DNA from: Acidobacteriota bacterium
GTDB taxonomy: Bacteria > Acidobacteriota > JAAYUB01
Assembly (NCBI GenBank): GCA_018001935.1
Contig: JAGNHB010000011.1
Coordinates: forward strand, 1 to 64,000
Length of the DNA stretch: 64,000 bases
Direction of reading: 5' to 3'
This document shows positions 1 to 8,566 of this stretch, piece after piece. Below the pieces are notes generated by a model. That model ran no database searches and was not told where the DNA came from. It saw only the letters and a program-made list of their open reading frames with translations. Position 1 is the first letter of the stretch, and the number at the start of each line of letters is the position of its first letter. The position numbers were made by a program, and so were the translations under genes.

Positions 1-37
1 CCGCGGACGAAAGATCCCGAGAGGGGTGAAGAGAAAG

Positions 38-118
38 ATGAGTAAGTTTCCCATTCGCAATTCCAAAAGTAAAAAGCCGGTTCGAATCCTCGACTACTTG
101 ATCAGTATCCTTAAATGA
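38..118 (+). other. Possible 26-residue ORF, doubtful
   Basis: An ATG at 38 opens a 26-codon frame ending in TGA, preceded by a purine-rich stretch (GAGGGGTGAAGAG). The product would be Lys/Ile-rich and basic. Composition here is AT-richer than the rest of the window. It could be the tail of a gene remnant or chance. Nothing in it is recognisable. Confidence 0.15.
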
Positions 119-243
119 GCAGTATTGCTTTTAGGCTCTTTTGTTTGTGCTTCCGGAAAGCGCGTGGGTTCGCTCGAGGGCCACGCCGCTCCGGCAGCCT
201 GCGCGGCGCGGTCAAAGCGGCGCTCCGGCAGCCTGCGCGCCGC

Positions 244-416
244 ACTCCGCACGGCGATGGCGACGCCGACGCCGATGGCGGTGGCGGTGGCGGTGGCGAT
301 GGCGGTGGCGATGGCGGTGGCGATGGCGATGGCGATACCGATAGCGATACCGATAGCGATACCGATAGCGATACCGATAGCAATAGCAATACCGATTGTG
401 ATAGCGACAAAGACTC
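244..416. repeat. Simple tandem repeats, GGCGAT and 12-bp GATACCGATAGC type
   Basis: From about 250 to 330 the sequence is a run of six-base words of the GGCGAT/GGCGGT type. From about 330 to 416 it changes to four to five copies of a 12-bp word (GATACCGATAGC and variants). Both words are multiples of three, so several frames stay open and give artificial Asp/Gly, Met/Ala or Trp/Arg-rich translations. No start signal or recognisable protein accompanies them. I read this as non-coding, slippage-generated DNA. Confidence 0.75.
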
Positions 417-434
417 CGCTGAAAAGCTCTCCGG

Positions 435-494
435 ACCTACAGCCTACAGCCTACACCCCTACAGCCTACAGCCTTCACCCTTCACCCTTCACCC
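435..494. repeat. Heptamer repeats CCTACAG / TTCACCC
   Basis: Imperfect tandem copies of CCTACAG are followed directly by copies of TTCACCC, and run into the last codons of the minus-strand thioesterase gene ending at 489. They resemble the arm words of the intergenic repeat families elsewhere in the window, but no inverted partner is seen here. Confidence 0.7.
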
Positions 495-935
495 TCGATC
501 CGCTTTCCCGGGCCGTTTCCGCCGCCGGACGAACTTGGCCTCGGACCAGGCCGCCACGCGCCCGCCGACCAGGATCTGCGCTTCGAGGCGGTACAGGGGG
601 GGGTGGGAGGCCGTCACCCGGGACCGGATCTCCAGGTCCGCGTCGCAGGGGACGGCGTGGAGGTAACGGACGTGCAGGTCGCCGGTGACGGCCTGGATCC
701 CCTGGTGAAAGAGGCAGTGGGTCATGGCGGCGTCCAGCAGGGCGGCGATGACGCCGCCGTGCAGCATGCCGTCGTAGCCCTGCAGTCCCCCGTGTCCGGT
801 GAAACGGGTCTCCACCGTCCCCTCGCCGTCGGGCTGGAAGGACAGCCTGAGGGACCAGGGGTTCCGGTCCCCGCACAGGAGGCACCGGCCGTGGTTGTTC
901 CGCACACTGAGCGTGAGGGGCTCTTCAGTGGTCAC
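489..935 (-). CDS. PaaI-type hotdog-fold thioesterase
   Basis: A 148-residue protein of the usual size for single-domain hotdog thioesterases, which hydrolyse acyl-CoA thioesters. The segment GMLHGGVIAALLDAAMTHCL is the typical HGG...LLD active-site helix of the PaaI/YiiD group. An N-terminal CLLCG pair of cysteines is present in a subset of the family. The start is a GTG at 935 that lies inside the end of the upstream Mrp-ORP gene (11-base overlap), so the two are probably translationally coupled. It is the last gene of the long minus-strand cluster. The substrate cannot be told from sequence. Confidence 0.85.
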   Translation of the reverse strand: MTTEEPLTLSVRNNHGRCLLCGDRNPWSLRLSFQPDGEGTVETRFTGHGGLQGYDGMLHGGVIAALLDAAMTHCLFHQGIQAVTGDLHVRYLHAVPCDADLEIRSRVTASHPPLYRLEAQILVGGRVAAWSEAKFVRRRKRPGKADRG

Positions 936-2196
936 AGACGTTGCCCCCCACCCGGAGCGTCCCGGCGAGGTGCTCGGCCACCAGTTTCTCGGGGGCTTCC
1001 GGGGGGGCTCCCACCACCACCTGGATGCCTTGTTCGGCGAAGAGCGCCAGGGCGCGCTGGCCCATGCCGCCGGCGATGATGACGTTCGCGCCGTGCTGCG
1101 CCAGCCAGGCCGGCAGCTTGCCCGGTTCGTGGGGCGGGGCGGCGACGTCCTCGCGCCGGAGGATTTTCTTTTCGCCCGGGTCCACGTCGATGAGGGCGAA
1201 GTGGGCGCAGTGCCCGAAGTGGAGGGCCAGCTTGCCGTCGGCCAGGGGGATGGCGATTCTCATGGTTCGGTTCTCCTCTCGGTTGGTTTTCTCTTGCCGG
1301 GCCTCGTCGGTCCGGGGGCCGTCCAGCGACAGGACGGTTCGGGCGACCTCGTGAAGGGCCTCCGCCGCGGGGGTCGCGCCGTGGTCCCGCAGGAAGGCCC
1401 GGCCGCCGTCGCAGGCGGCCACGATCCGGGGGTCGAAGGGGAGGGAGCCCAGGAAGGGGACCTTCATGTCCGCGGCGATGCGCCGCCCGCCGCCCGAGCC
1501 CAGGATGGGGGTCACCTCGCCGCACGTCGGGCAGGCGAAACCGCTCATGTTTTCCACGATCCCGAGCACCGGGACCCGGAGCCGCCGGCAGAAGGTGACG
1601 GACTTGCGCACGTCCACGGCGGCCACGCGCTGGGGCGTCGTCACGATCACGGCGCCGTGCAGGTCCCCGATCAGCTGGCAGACGGAGAGGGGCTCGTCGC
1701 CGGTCCCCGGCGGGGAGTCGATGACCAGGACGTCGAGGTCGCCCCAGGCCACCTCGGAGAGGAACTGGCGGATCACCCCCATCTTCATGGGACCGCGCCA
1801 GATGACGGCCTCGTCGGGGTCGTCCAGTAAAAACCCCAGGGACATGACCTTCAGGCCGTTCACCTCCACCGGGAGGAGGCCGTTCTCGTCCCCGTGGATT
1901 TTCGCCCCCTCCAGGCCCAGGAGCGTGGGGACGCTGGGCCCGTGGATGTCCACGTCCAGCAGCCCCACGCGCTTTCCCGCCATGGAGAGGGCGGTGGCCA
2001 CGTTGACGGCGACGGTGCTCTTGCCGACGCCGCCTTTGCCGGAAAGCACCACGATCTTGCGGCCGATTCGGGCGAGGCGCTCCCGGAGGGCCTGCTGCTG
2101 GAGGTACTCGTCAAGGGCGCCGGGGGCCGGGTGGGCGGCGTGCCCCCCGGTCCCGCAGGTCGTCCCGCCACTGCACGGATCGGATTTCGATGTCAC
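925..2196 (-). CDS. Mrp/NBP35-family ATPase fused to a C-terminal NifX/ORP domain (MrpORP type)
   Basis: 423 residues. Residues about 45-300 are an Mrp-type P-loop ATPase with deviant Walker A GKGGVGKST at 53-61, a CPTCG pair in the later part, and an N-terminal CSGGTTC segment. Mrp proteins carry or transfer Fe-S clusters. Residues 312-423 are a complete NifX/dinitrogenase iron-molybdenum cofactor-binding domain starting MRIAIPLADGK. The same Mrp+ORP fusion is known from the orange-protein locus of Desulfovibrio, where ORP binds a Mo-Cu-S cluster. The start is GTG at 2194-2196, four bases after GGAGG. It follows the CoA-reductase/rhodanese gene by 15 bases. The role in metal-sulfur cluster handling is inferred from family and context. 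Confidence 0.9.
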   Translation of the reverse strand: MTSKSDPCSGGTTCGTGGHAAHPAPGALDEYLQQQALRERLARIGRKIVVLSGKGGVGKSTVAVNVATALSMAGKRVGLLDVDIHGPSVPTLLGLEGAKIHGDENGLLPVEVNGLKVMSLGFLLDDPDEAVIWRGPMKMGVIRQFLSEVAWGDLDVLVIDSPPGTGDEPLSVCQLIGDLHGAVIVTTPQRVAAVDVRKSVTFCRRLRVPVLGIVENMSGFACPTCGEVTPILGSGGGRRIAADMKVPFLGSLPFDPRIVAACDGGRAFLRDHGATPAAEALHEVARTVLSLDGPRTDEARQEKTNREENRTMRIAIPLADGKLALHFGHCAHFALIDVDPGEKKILRREDVAAPPHEPGKLPAWLAQHGANVIIAGGMGQRALALFAEQGIQVVVGAPPEAPEKLVAEHLAGTLRVGGNVCDH

Positions 2197-2211
2197 AAAA
2201 CCTCCTTGTTG

Positions 2212-3897
2212 TCAACGCTCGACGGCGTAGGGCCACATGGCCACGCCGCCGTCGAGGACTTTCACGTCGCGGAAACCGGCGGCCTGAAGGATCCGGGCCG
2301 CTTCGTAGCCCCGGAGGGAGACCTTGCAGAACGTCACGATCTCCCGGTCCCGGGGGATCTCGTCCAGCCGTTTCCGCAATACGCCCAGCGGGACCAGCGT
2401 CGACCCGGGCAGGCGCACTTCCGCATGCTCCCGGGGCGAGCGGACGTCCAGGAACACGAAGGCGTCCCCCCGGTCCAGCCGGGCGCGGGCCTCCTCCGCG
2501 GTGATGCCCGTCATGAGGCCGCTTCGCTTGTTGCGGGCCACGTTGGCGGCCGTGATGAGGTTGTCCATGGCGGGGGCGTAGGGCGGGGCGTAGGCGAGGT
2601 CGAGCCCGGCCACGTCGTCCAGGGTCATGCCCGCCGTGATGGCCGTGGCTGCCACGTCCACCCGCTTGGCCCCGTCGCCGGGGCCCACCGCCTGGACGCC
2701 CAGGAGTCGGCCGGTGGCCTGGTCCGCCACGAGCTTGAGCAGCAGGGGTTGGGAGCCGGGCATGTAGTGGGCCCGGTCCGGGCCGGGGGCCAGGGCGGTG
2801 ACCACGTCGAAGCCCTCCGCGCGGGCCGCGGCCTCGGTCAGGCCCGTGCGGGCGACGGCGAAGTCGAAGACCTTGCAGACCGCCGTACCCAGGATGCCGG
2901 GGAAGACGGAATCCACTCCACAGACGTTGTCGGCCGCCACGCGTCCATGCTTGTTGGCGGTGGAACCGAGGGGGACGAAGGCGGGGCGGCCCGTCAGCCG
3001 GTCGGTGCACTCGGCGCAGTCCCCCGCCGCGTGGATGTCGGGGTCGGAGGTGCGCAGGCGGTCGTCCACCCGGATGGCCCGGGTCATTTCCCCGATGGCA
3101 AGCCCGGCCCGCCGTGCCAGGTCGACATTGGGGCGGACGCCCGTCGCCACGATGACCATCCCGGCGGGGATCTCCCCTGCTTCCGTCCGGACGCGCCCGA
3201 CCCGGCGAGGGTCGTCCGGGGCCGGTTCCAGGGCGAGAGCCCGGGTGCCGGTGAGCACCCGGACACCCTTGGATTCCATGTGAAGCTCCACCAACCGGGC
3301 CACCTCCGGGTCCAGCATGCCGAGGATCCGGGGGAGCATCTCCACCACGGTCACCCGGCAGCCGTGGGCGGCCAGGGCCTCCGTGGCCTCGACGCCGATC
3401 AGGCCGCCGCCGAGGATGACCACGTCCAGCGCCTTCCGTTCGGCCAGCAGTGCCCGGATCCCCTCGGCATCGTGGATGCCGTGGAGGGTGAAGACGTTCC
3501 CCAGTTCCGTGCCGGGGATGGGCGGGATGACGGGGACGGCCCCCGTGGCCAGCACCAGTTTGTCGTAGGGGAGCCAGGACTCCGTCCCGGACTTGTGGTC
3601 CCGGGCCCGGACCCGCTTGCCGGGGCGGTCGATCTCGACGGCCTCCGTTCCGGTGCGGACCTCGATGTTCTTGACGCTGCGGAAGAAGGCGGCGTCCCGC
3701 GGCACCCCCGCCGGGGTGTCCATCAGCTCACGCTGGGCCTTCACCTCGCCCGAGACGTAGTAGGGGAGCCCGCAACCGGCGTAGGAGAGGAACTCCCCCT
3801 TCTCGAGGAGGGTAATCCGGGCGTCGGGCCGGAGGCGGGCGATCCGGGCGGCGGTCTTGGGGCCGGCCGCGACCCCGCCGATGACGAGGACGTCCAT
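2212..3897 (-). CDS. CoA-disulfide reductase-like flavoprotein with C-terminal rhodanese domain
   Basis: 561 residues. The first 450 are a pyridine-nucleotide-disulfide oxidoreductase: FAD-binding GGVAAG near residue 7, the redox cysteine C42 in SYAGCGLPYY, and an NAD(P)-binding GGGLIG in the middle. The single active-site cysteine, rather than CxxxxC, is diagnostic of the CoADR/Npsr group, which reduce CoA-disulfide, polysulfide or CoA-persulfide. Residues about 455-561 form a rhodanese domain with C524 in the loop FCKVSLRGY. CoADR-Rhd fusions are linked to sulfane sulfur handling. It lies 11 bases after the PLP sulfur enzyme and just before MrpORP, so a role supplying or detoxifying sulfide or persulfide for the cluster is plausible. 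Confidence 0.9.
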   Translation of the reverse strand: MDVLVIGGVAAGPKTAARIARLRPDARITLLEKGEFLSYAGCGLPYYVSGEVKAQRELMDTPAGVPRDAAFFRSVKNIEVRTGTEAVEIDRPGKRVRARDHKSGTESWLPYDKLVLATGAVPVIPPIPGTELGNVFTLHGIHDAEGIRALLAERKALDVVILGGGLIGVEATEALAAHGCRVTVVEMLPRILGMLDPEVARLVELHMESKGVRVLTGTRALALEPAPDDPRRVGRVRTEAGEIPAGMVIVATGVRPNVDLARRAGLAIGEMTRAIRVDDRLRTSDPDIHAAGDCAECTDRLTGRPAFVPLGSTANKHGRVAADNVCGVDSVFPGILGTAVCKVFDFAVARTGLTEAAARAEGFDVVTALAPGPDRAHYMPGSQPLLLKLVADQATGRLLGVQAVGPGDGAKRVDVAATAITAGMTLDDVAGLDLAYAPPYAPAMDNLITAANVARNKRSGLMTGITAEEARARLDRGDAFVFLDVRSPREHAEVRLPGSTLVPLGVLRKRLDEIPRDREIVTFCKVSLRGYEAARILQAAGFRDVKVLDGGVAMWPYAVER

Positions 3898-3908
3898 GGC
3901 CGGCTCCC

Positions 3909-5087
3909 TCAGGCCCGGAAGGCCTGGTCGAGGTCCCGAATCAGGTCGTCCAGGTCCTCGATGCCCACGGAAAGGCGGACGAGACCGTCGGTGATCCCCG
4001 CGGCCTCGCGCTCGGCCCTGGGGACGCCGGCGTGGGTCATGGAGGCCGGGTGTTCGATCAGCGTTTCCACGCCGCCGAGGGAAACCGCCAGGGTGGCCAG
4101 TTTGACGCTGTCCATGAGGCGGCGCCCCGCTTCCAGGCCGTCGCGCATCCCGAAGCTGATCATGGCGCCGAAACCGCGCATCTGGCGGCGGGCCACCTCA
4201 TGCTGGGGGTGGGAGGGCAGGCCGACGAAGCGCACCCACTCCACCTCCGGGCGCTGCTCCAGCCACTTCGCGATGGCCATGGCGTTCTCCTCGGCGCGGG
4301 CGACCCGCAGCGAGAGGGTCTTGATCCCGCGGTGCACCAGGAAGGCCTGGTGCGGGTCCATGTTGCACCCCGTCAGGATCATGGTGTCCCGGAGCCGCTG
4401 GTAAACGCCGGGGTCCCGGGCCGCCAGGATGCCGCCCACCACGTCGGCGTGCCCGTTGATGAACTTGGTCACCGAGTGCATCACCACGTCGGCGCCCAGG
4501 AGCAGCGGCTGCTGCAGGCAGGGCGAGGCGAAGGTGCCGTCCACCGCCAGCAGCGCCCCCGCGGCGTGGGCGATTTCCGCCATGGCGGCGATGTCGGTGA
4601 CCTGCATCATGGGGTTGGACGGCGTCTCGATGTAGACCAGCTTCGTCTCGGGGCGAACGGCCGCCCGCGCAGCCTCGAGGTCGGAGGTGTCCACGAAGGT
4701 GGAGCGGACGCCGAAGCGGCTGAAGTGCCGTTCGAGGAGGATGCGGGAGGGGCCGTAGACGGACGCGGTGCTGACCACGTGGTCGCCTTCCTTGAGCAGG
4801 GCGGAGTAGATGGTGTTCACGGCCGCCATGCCGGAGCTGGTGGCGATGCCGCCGACCCCGCCCTCCAGTTCCGCCACGCACTTTTCCAGGGCGTCGAGCG
4901 TGGGGTTCCCGATCCGGGTGTAGATGTAGCCGTCCGCTTTCTTCGCGAAGCGGTCCGCGCCGTTCTGCGCGCTGTCGAAGGCGAAGGTGGACACCTGGTA
5001 GATGGGCGTCACGACGCTGCCGTAGGGGTCGGGCGAGACGCCCGCGTGGACCAGTTTGGTGTTCATCCCGACGTTTTCTGTTTTCAA
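3909..5087 (-). CDS. Cys/Met metabolism PLP enzyme (cystathionine gamma-synthase / methionine gamma-lyase family)
   Basis: 392 residues from a TTG start at 5085-5087. GGAGG at 5093-5097 is five bases from this TTG, whereas the first ATG (5064-5066) is 26 bases from it, so TTG is preferred. Family features: YTRIGNPT, SSGMAAV, ETPSNPM, and the PLP lysine K208 in SVTKFINGH. The usual Asp-Asn-Thr is Asp-Gly-Thr here (AVDGTFASP). The C-terminal RLSVGIED motif is intact. It may release sulfide or methanethiol from sulfur amino acids, or make cystathionine or homocysteine; sequence alone does not decide. The neighbours favour a sulfur-supplying role. Confidence 0.88.
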   Translation of the reverse strand: MKTENVGMNTKLVHAGVSPDPYGSVVTPIYQVSTFAFDSAQNGADRFAKKADGYIYTRIGNPTLDALEKCVAELEGGVGGIATSSGMAAVNTIYSALLKEGDHVVSTASVYGPSRILLERHFSRFGVRSTFVDTSDLEAARAAVRPETKLVYIETPSNPMMQVTDIAAMAEIAHAAGALLAVDGTFASPCLQQPLLLGADVVMHSVTKFINGHADVVGGILAARDPGVYQRLRDTMILTGCNMDPHQAFLVHRGIKTLSLRVARAEENAMAIAKWLEQRPEVEWVRFVGLPSHPQHEVARRQMRGFGAMISFGMRDGLEAGRRLMDSVKLATLAVSLGGVETLIEHPASMTHAGVPRAEREAAGITDGLVRLSVGIEDLDDLIRDLDQAFRA

Positions 5088-5092
5088 TTGAT

Positions 5093-5097
5093 CCTCC
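5093..5097 (-). promoter_or_regulatory. Ribosome binding site that decides a TTG start
   Basis: On the minus strand GGAGG is followed after ATCAA by TTG (5085-5087). The next in-frame ATG is too far away to be served by it. No other Shine-Dalgarno-like run lies closer to that ATG. Confidence 0.7.
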
Positions 5098-5155
5098 AAA
5101 GAGATAAATGAGCTTGGTAAAATCCTGACGACCCCGAAAAAAGCCCGGATTCGGA

Positions 5156-5252
5156 TCTCACAGAGGCACAGAGGCACGGAGAAGAATCATAAGAATTTTT
5201 GATTCTATTAAATACGATTTGCATTTCTCCGTGCCTCAGTGCCTCTGTGAGA
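5156..5252. repeat. Family A inverted-repeat element, copy A1
   Basis: The left arm 5156-5183 (TCTCACAGAGGCACAGAGG...) and right arm 5225-5252 are imperfect reverse complements, each made of near-repeats of AGAGGCAC. The 41-base centre holds a second stem, AGAATCA paired with TGATTCT. The whole ~97 bp, centre included, recurs almost unchanged at 10755-10853. It sits between the PLP enzyme and the MinD gene, beside a family B hairpin. Confidence 0.85.
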
Positions 5253-5300
5253 GAAAAGGACTTTTGGCGATGGCATCATATCCTGACATCCCCGAGAAGT

Positions 5301-5327
5301 CCCATCGCCCTCCGGGCGACGGCTCAA
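5301..5327. repeat. Family B REP-like hairpin, copy B1
   Basis: Arms CCATCGCCC and GGGCGACGG around a TCC loop, followed by CTCAA. One mismatch from the consensus arm GGGCGATGG. It lies 49 bases beyond a family A element. Confidence 0.8.
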
Positions 5328-5395
5328 ACCAACGAATTGCCGAACAGTTCCGTCCGTTTCCAGACGTGTCGCGAAACCATCCGGTCCCGCCCGCT

Positions 5396-6289
5396 TCACC
5401 GGCGGCCGGTCGTTTCAGCCGCCGCCAGGCGTTCCCAGACGGCGCGGATATCGTCCGCCGCCGGCCCGCCCCCTTCAACCACCGCCTGCCCGTCCATCTG
5501 GGCCCGGGTGACGGACCGGTCGTAACGGATACGGCCGGCGACCCGCGCCCCGGCCTCGCGCGCGTCGTCCTCGACCCGCGCGGACAGCTCCGGGTTGATG
5601 TCCCACTTGTTCACGCAGACCGCGGTCGGGACCCCGAAGTGACGGGCCAGGGAGAGGACCCTCGCCAGGTCGTGCTCCCCGGAGAGGGTGGGCTCCGTGA
5701 CGACGAGCACCTCCGTGGCCCCCGTCACCGAGGCGATGACGGGGCAGCCGATCCCCGGCGGGCCGTCCACGAGGATGAGGGAGCGGCCGGTTTCTTCGGC
5801 CACGCGCCGGGCTTCCCGCCGCACCGTGGACACCAGCTTCCCGGAGTTTTCCGCGGCGACGCCCAGGCGGGCGTGAACCATGGGCCCGCAGCGGGTGTCG
5901 GAAACCATCCACTCGCCGCAGACCCGCTCGGGAAAGTCGATGGCCCGGGCCGGGCAGAATCGGACGCAGACGCCGCACCCCTCGCAGGCGGCGGGATCGA
6001 TGACGAAGACCGCTTGGCCGGTGTTGTCGTCGAGGCGCTGCACCGCGCCGAAGCGGCAGACCGACAGGCACTCCCCGCACCCCGTGCAGTCGGAGGGCCG
6101 GATGACGGCCTCGTTGCCGCTGCGGAACACGTGGCGCTCCAGGGTCCGCGGGGCGAGGACCAGGTGAAGGTCCGCGGCGTCCACGTCGCAGTCGGCGACC
6201 ACGGCTTGTTCGGCCAGGACGGCGAAAGACGCCGTGACGCTGGTTTTGCCCGTTCCCCCCTTGCCGCTGACGACGACGATTTCCCTCAT
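5396..6289 (-). CDS. MinD-superfamily ATPase with inserted 2x[4Fe-4S] ferredoxin domain (ORP-cluster type), paralogue 1
   Basis: 297 residues. Deviant Walker A GKGGTGKTS begins at residue 9. Two cluster motifs sit in an insert: C68-C71-C74-C78 and C102-C105-C108-C112. The later LVDGPPGIGCPV and VTEPT motifs are typical of MinD-like ATPases of orp operons in Desulfovibrio and related anaerobes. The ATG at 6287-6289 overlaps the stop of the zinc-ribbon gene (ATGA), showing coupling. A second copy lies at 6699-7556. Probable role: ATP-dependent assembly or transfer of a metal-sulfur cluster onto the NifX/ORP proteins, inferred from family and neighbours. Confidence 0.88.
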   Translation of the reverse strand: MREIVVVSGKGGTGKTSVTASFAVLAEQAVVADCDVDAADLHLVLAPRTLERHVFRSGNEAVIRPSDCTGCGECLSVCRFGAVQRLDDNTGQAVFVIDPAACEGCGVCVRFCPARAIDFPERVCGEWMVSDTRCGPMVHARLGVAAENSGKLVSTVRREARRVAEETGRSLILVDGPPGIGCPVIASVTGATEVLVVTEPTLSGEHDLARVLSLARHFGVPTAVCVNKWDINPELSARVEDDAREAGARVAGRIRYDRSVTRAQMDGQAVVEGGGPAADDIRAVWERLAAAETTGRR

Positions 6290-6555
6290 GGCTCGCCCCC
6301 GCAGGGAGGTTTTCCGCACCGGCCGTCCCGGCCGCAGCAGGTCAGGCCCTCCCGCTCCAGGGCGCATCCCCCGCCTTCGGGCCCCCGGGGGGCGGCTGCG
6401 CCCGACCCCTTGATCACGAAGCCCGCCCCCCCGGTGACCAACTGGCGGACCCTGCCGCCGCAGTGGGGGCATTCCGACAGCGGGTCCGCAGTGATGCTCC
6501 GGCGCTGTTCGACCACCTTGCCACATCCTTCGCATTCGTATTCGTAAGTCAGCAT
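6286..6555 (-). CDS. FmdB-type zinc-ribbon protein
   Basis: 89 residues starting MLTYEYECEGCGK, the N-terminus of FmdB/CxxC_CxxC_SSSS proteins. Zinc-binding pairs are CEGC and CPHC in the first 40 residues. A second Cys-rich stretch (LTCCGRDGRCGKPPCGG) ends the protein, unusual for the family. It overlaps the MinD gene by ATGA. FmdB proteins are small and often proposed as regulators; function unproven. A paralogue of the N-terminal domain is at 22091-22282. Confidence 0.75.
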   Translation of the reverse strand: MLTYEYECEGCGKVVEQRRSITADPLSECPHCGGRVRQLVTGGAGFVIKGSGAAAPRGPEGGGCALEREGLTCCGRDGRCGKPPCGGEP

Positions 6556-6584
6556 TGATGACCTCGCAGAAGTCCTGAATCTGA

Positions 6585-6612
6585 TCTCACAGAGGCACAA
6601 AGGCACGGAGAA
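6585..6612. repeat. Family A half element, copy A4 (left arm only)
   Basis: TCTCACAGAGGCACAAAGG followed by CACGGAG matches the left arm of A1 and A2. The upstream flank (CCTCGCAGAAGTCCTGAAT) also resembles that of A2 on its left side. No right arm is found downstream, so this is a decayed or solo arm. Confidence 0.75.
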
Positions 6613-6698
6613 TACACAAAAAGCTCATTAGAACAAAGTGCGCATACTCCCGAATCCACTGGCGGGGTTCAGGGCAGCGAAAAACCACCTTTTTGCTA

Positions 6699-7556
6699 CT
6701 ACAGACATTGCCTCTCTCCCTCCTGCGGCTTGCTCTCGACGATTTCCCGCAGCCGCGTGAAAAGGCCCCGGTACTCCGGCAGCGCCTCCACCATCAGGTC
6801 CCCCCGGGAGTAAGCCTCGGCGATCCGGCGGTCATCAGGGATTTCCAGCAGGACCGGGATGTTCTCCCCCCGGCAGTAGCGGTGCACCCGGTCGTCACCG
6901 GACCCGGCGCGGTTGACCGCCACGCCGAAGGGTACCCGCAGGTGGCGCACCATGTCAACGGCCAGTTCGAGGTCGTGGAGGCCAAACGGCGTCGGCTCGG
7001 TCACCAGCAGGGCGAAATCGGCGCCGCGGATCGTGGCGATCACCGGGCAGGAGGTCCCCGGCGGCGCGTCCAGGATGGCGGGGATGCCCGGCCGCAGGCG
7101 GGCCTTGACTGCCCGGATCAGGGGCGGGGCCGTGGGGACGCCGACGTCGAGGCTGCCCGCGACGAGGGTGACGTCGCCGGATTGGAAGGTTTCGATCACG
7201 CCCAGGCGGCGGGGGACCTCGTCGATGGCCCCCCGGGGACATACCCGGGCACACCCCCCGCAGGCGTGGCACAACTCCGGGAACAGGAGCGGCGCGGTCC
7301 CGAAGGAGACGATGGCGCGGAAGGCGCAGAACCGCCCGCACTCGCCGCAGCCGTCGCAGCGGGCCGCGTCCACCCGGGGAACGGGGACGGTGACGACTTC
7401 CTCGGCGACCCGCGGCCCTTTCAGGAAGAGGTGGCCGTTGGGCGCCTCCACGTCGCAGTCCAGGACCTGCACGGGGCGTCCGAACACCCGCGCCAGGTTC
7501 GCGGACACGGTGGTCTTCCCGGTTCCCCCTTTGCCCGAGGCTACGGCGAGGATCAT
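6699..7556 (-). CDS. MinD-superfamily ATPase with inserted 2x[4Fe-4S] ferredoxin domain, paralogue 2
   Basis: 285 residues. Walker A GKGGTGKTT begins at residue 8; cluster motifs C67-C70-C73-C77 and C96-C99-C102-C106; then LDAPPGTSCPV and VTEPTPFGLHDL. The paired paralogues match the two ferredoxin-MinD ATPases of Desulfovibrio orp loci. GGAGG is six bases before the ATG. The start overlaps the stop of the upstream DUF89 gene by ATGA. The two paralogues may act as a heterodimer; that is inference. Confidence 0.88.
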   Translation of the reverse strand: MILAVASGKGGTGKTTVSANLARVFGRPVQVLDCDVEAPNGHLFLKGPRVAEEVVTVPVPRVDAARCDGCGECGRFCAFRAIVSFGTAPLLFPELCHACGGCARVCPRGAIDEVPRRLGVIETFQSGDVTLVAGSLDVGVPTAPPLIRAVKARLRPGIPAILDAPPGTSCPVIATIRGADFALLVTEPTPFGLHDLELAVDMVRHLRVPFGVAVNRAGSGDDRVHRYCRGENIPVLLEIPDDRRIAEAYSRGDLMVEALPEYRGLFTRLREIVESKPQEGERQCL

Positions 7557-8461
7557 GCGCCGCCTCCGTTCCTTTCGCCGGCGCCGTGTTCATGCCCCGT
7601 GTCCGGCGGGGCGGGGTGGGCCAGGAGCGCGTGGGCCCCGAGGGGGAGGCCGGCGTGGGCCGCCACCACGGGGCACTTCACCTTGAAAAGGAAGAAAATC
7701 GACCGGGTCGCACCCGCCAGGGTCTCGTAGTTGCCCTGGCCCTTGGCGACCACCAGGTCGGCCGCGTCGAAGCGACGGCGGAAGGCCGCGGAGCAGTCCT
7801 CCAGGATCGTCCCGGGCGCGTCGGAGCCGTTGGAGAGCACCTCGACGAAGCCGGTCAGGCCCGCCTCCGCCGCGTCTTCCAGGGTCGCGTCGTTGATCAC
7901 CGGGGCGCCCCGGACGGCGACGGTCACCTTGCCGGGCCCGATCTGCCCGATCAGGAGGCGATCGAAAACGATCTCGCCGGCGTTGTCCGCCAGGAAGAGG
8001 ATCCGGCCCGCCGCCGCCACCGCGGAGCGGAAGGTCTCGACGTCACCGCTGAGCGGGGCGTTGACGGCCTGCTCGAAGGCCCGGGGCAGGTCGGCCTCCG
8101 TCAGCCCGGTCTTGGCGCCCAGGTCGATGACGTTGGCGGCGATGGCGAGGCGGATCGCGAGTTCCAGGGGATCCCGAAGGCGGTGCAGGCGTTCCTGCCA
8201 CGCTTCGGCCAGGGTCAGGGCCAGGTGCGTGAAGCGCTGTTTCAAATCCCGGTAAGGGTCGACCCCTCCCGTCAGCGTCCGCAGCCGGCGGTGGACCTGC
8301 TGGGCCAAAAAAGGCGGCGGGCGGTGGAAGTCCGCCCGGCTTGCCCGCCGCAGGAGGTCGCGCACCGCCGTCTCGTGGACGGCGGGGTCCGGGGAGGCCA
8401 GCCGGGCCACGTCCAGCGCCTGGCGCACCAGGCAGGGAATGCATTCGAGAGAGGTCTTCAT
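7553..8461 (-). CDS. DUF89 / ARMT1-like protein (metal-dependent damage-control phosphatase family)
   Basis: 302 residues. Family motifs are clear: N-terminal CIPCLVRQAL, ADNAGEIVFDRLLI (metal-binding Asp/Asn), NDATLEDA, and KGQGNYETL. DUF89 proteins are Mn/Ni-dependent phosphatases thought to remove damaged phosphometabolites. The C-terminus ends in a His/Gly-rich tail. The start is ATG at 8459-8461. It is coupled by overlap to the following MinD gene, so it is likely made in step with the ATPases. Why a damage-control phosphatase belongs in this cluster is unclear. Confidence 0.85.
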   Translation of the reverse strand: MKTSLECIPCLVRQALDVARLASPDPAVHETAVRDLLRRASRADFHRPPPFLAQQVHRRLRTLTGGVDPYRDLKQRFTHLALTLAEAWQERLHRLRDPLELAIRLAIAANVIDLGAKTGLTEADLPRAFEQAVNAPLSGDVETFRSAVAAAGRILFLADNAGEIVFDRLLIGQIGPGKVTVAVRGAPVINDATLEDAAEAGLTGFVEVLSNGSDAPGTILEDCSAAFRRRFDAADLVVAKGQGNYETLAGATRSIFFLFKVKCPVVAAHAGLPLGAHALLAHPAPPDTGHEHGAGERNGGGA

Positions 8462-8566
8462 GATCGCTTTCGGTCTTCCGTCGAGTATCATCCGGACCGG
8501 GGCAACGCGAGCGGCGGGACCCACTCCCGGCGCACGGGTTGCGGCTTCGCCGGGAGCGGCCGCCGT

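Noticed and set aside
78-95. GGTTCGAATCC resembling a tRNA T-arm
   Set aside because: The flanking 5-base stem does not pair (GCCGG against CCTCG), and no acceptor, D or anticodon arm is found around it.
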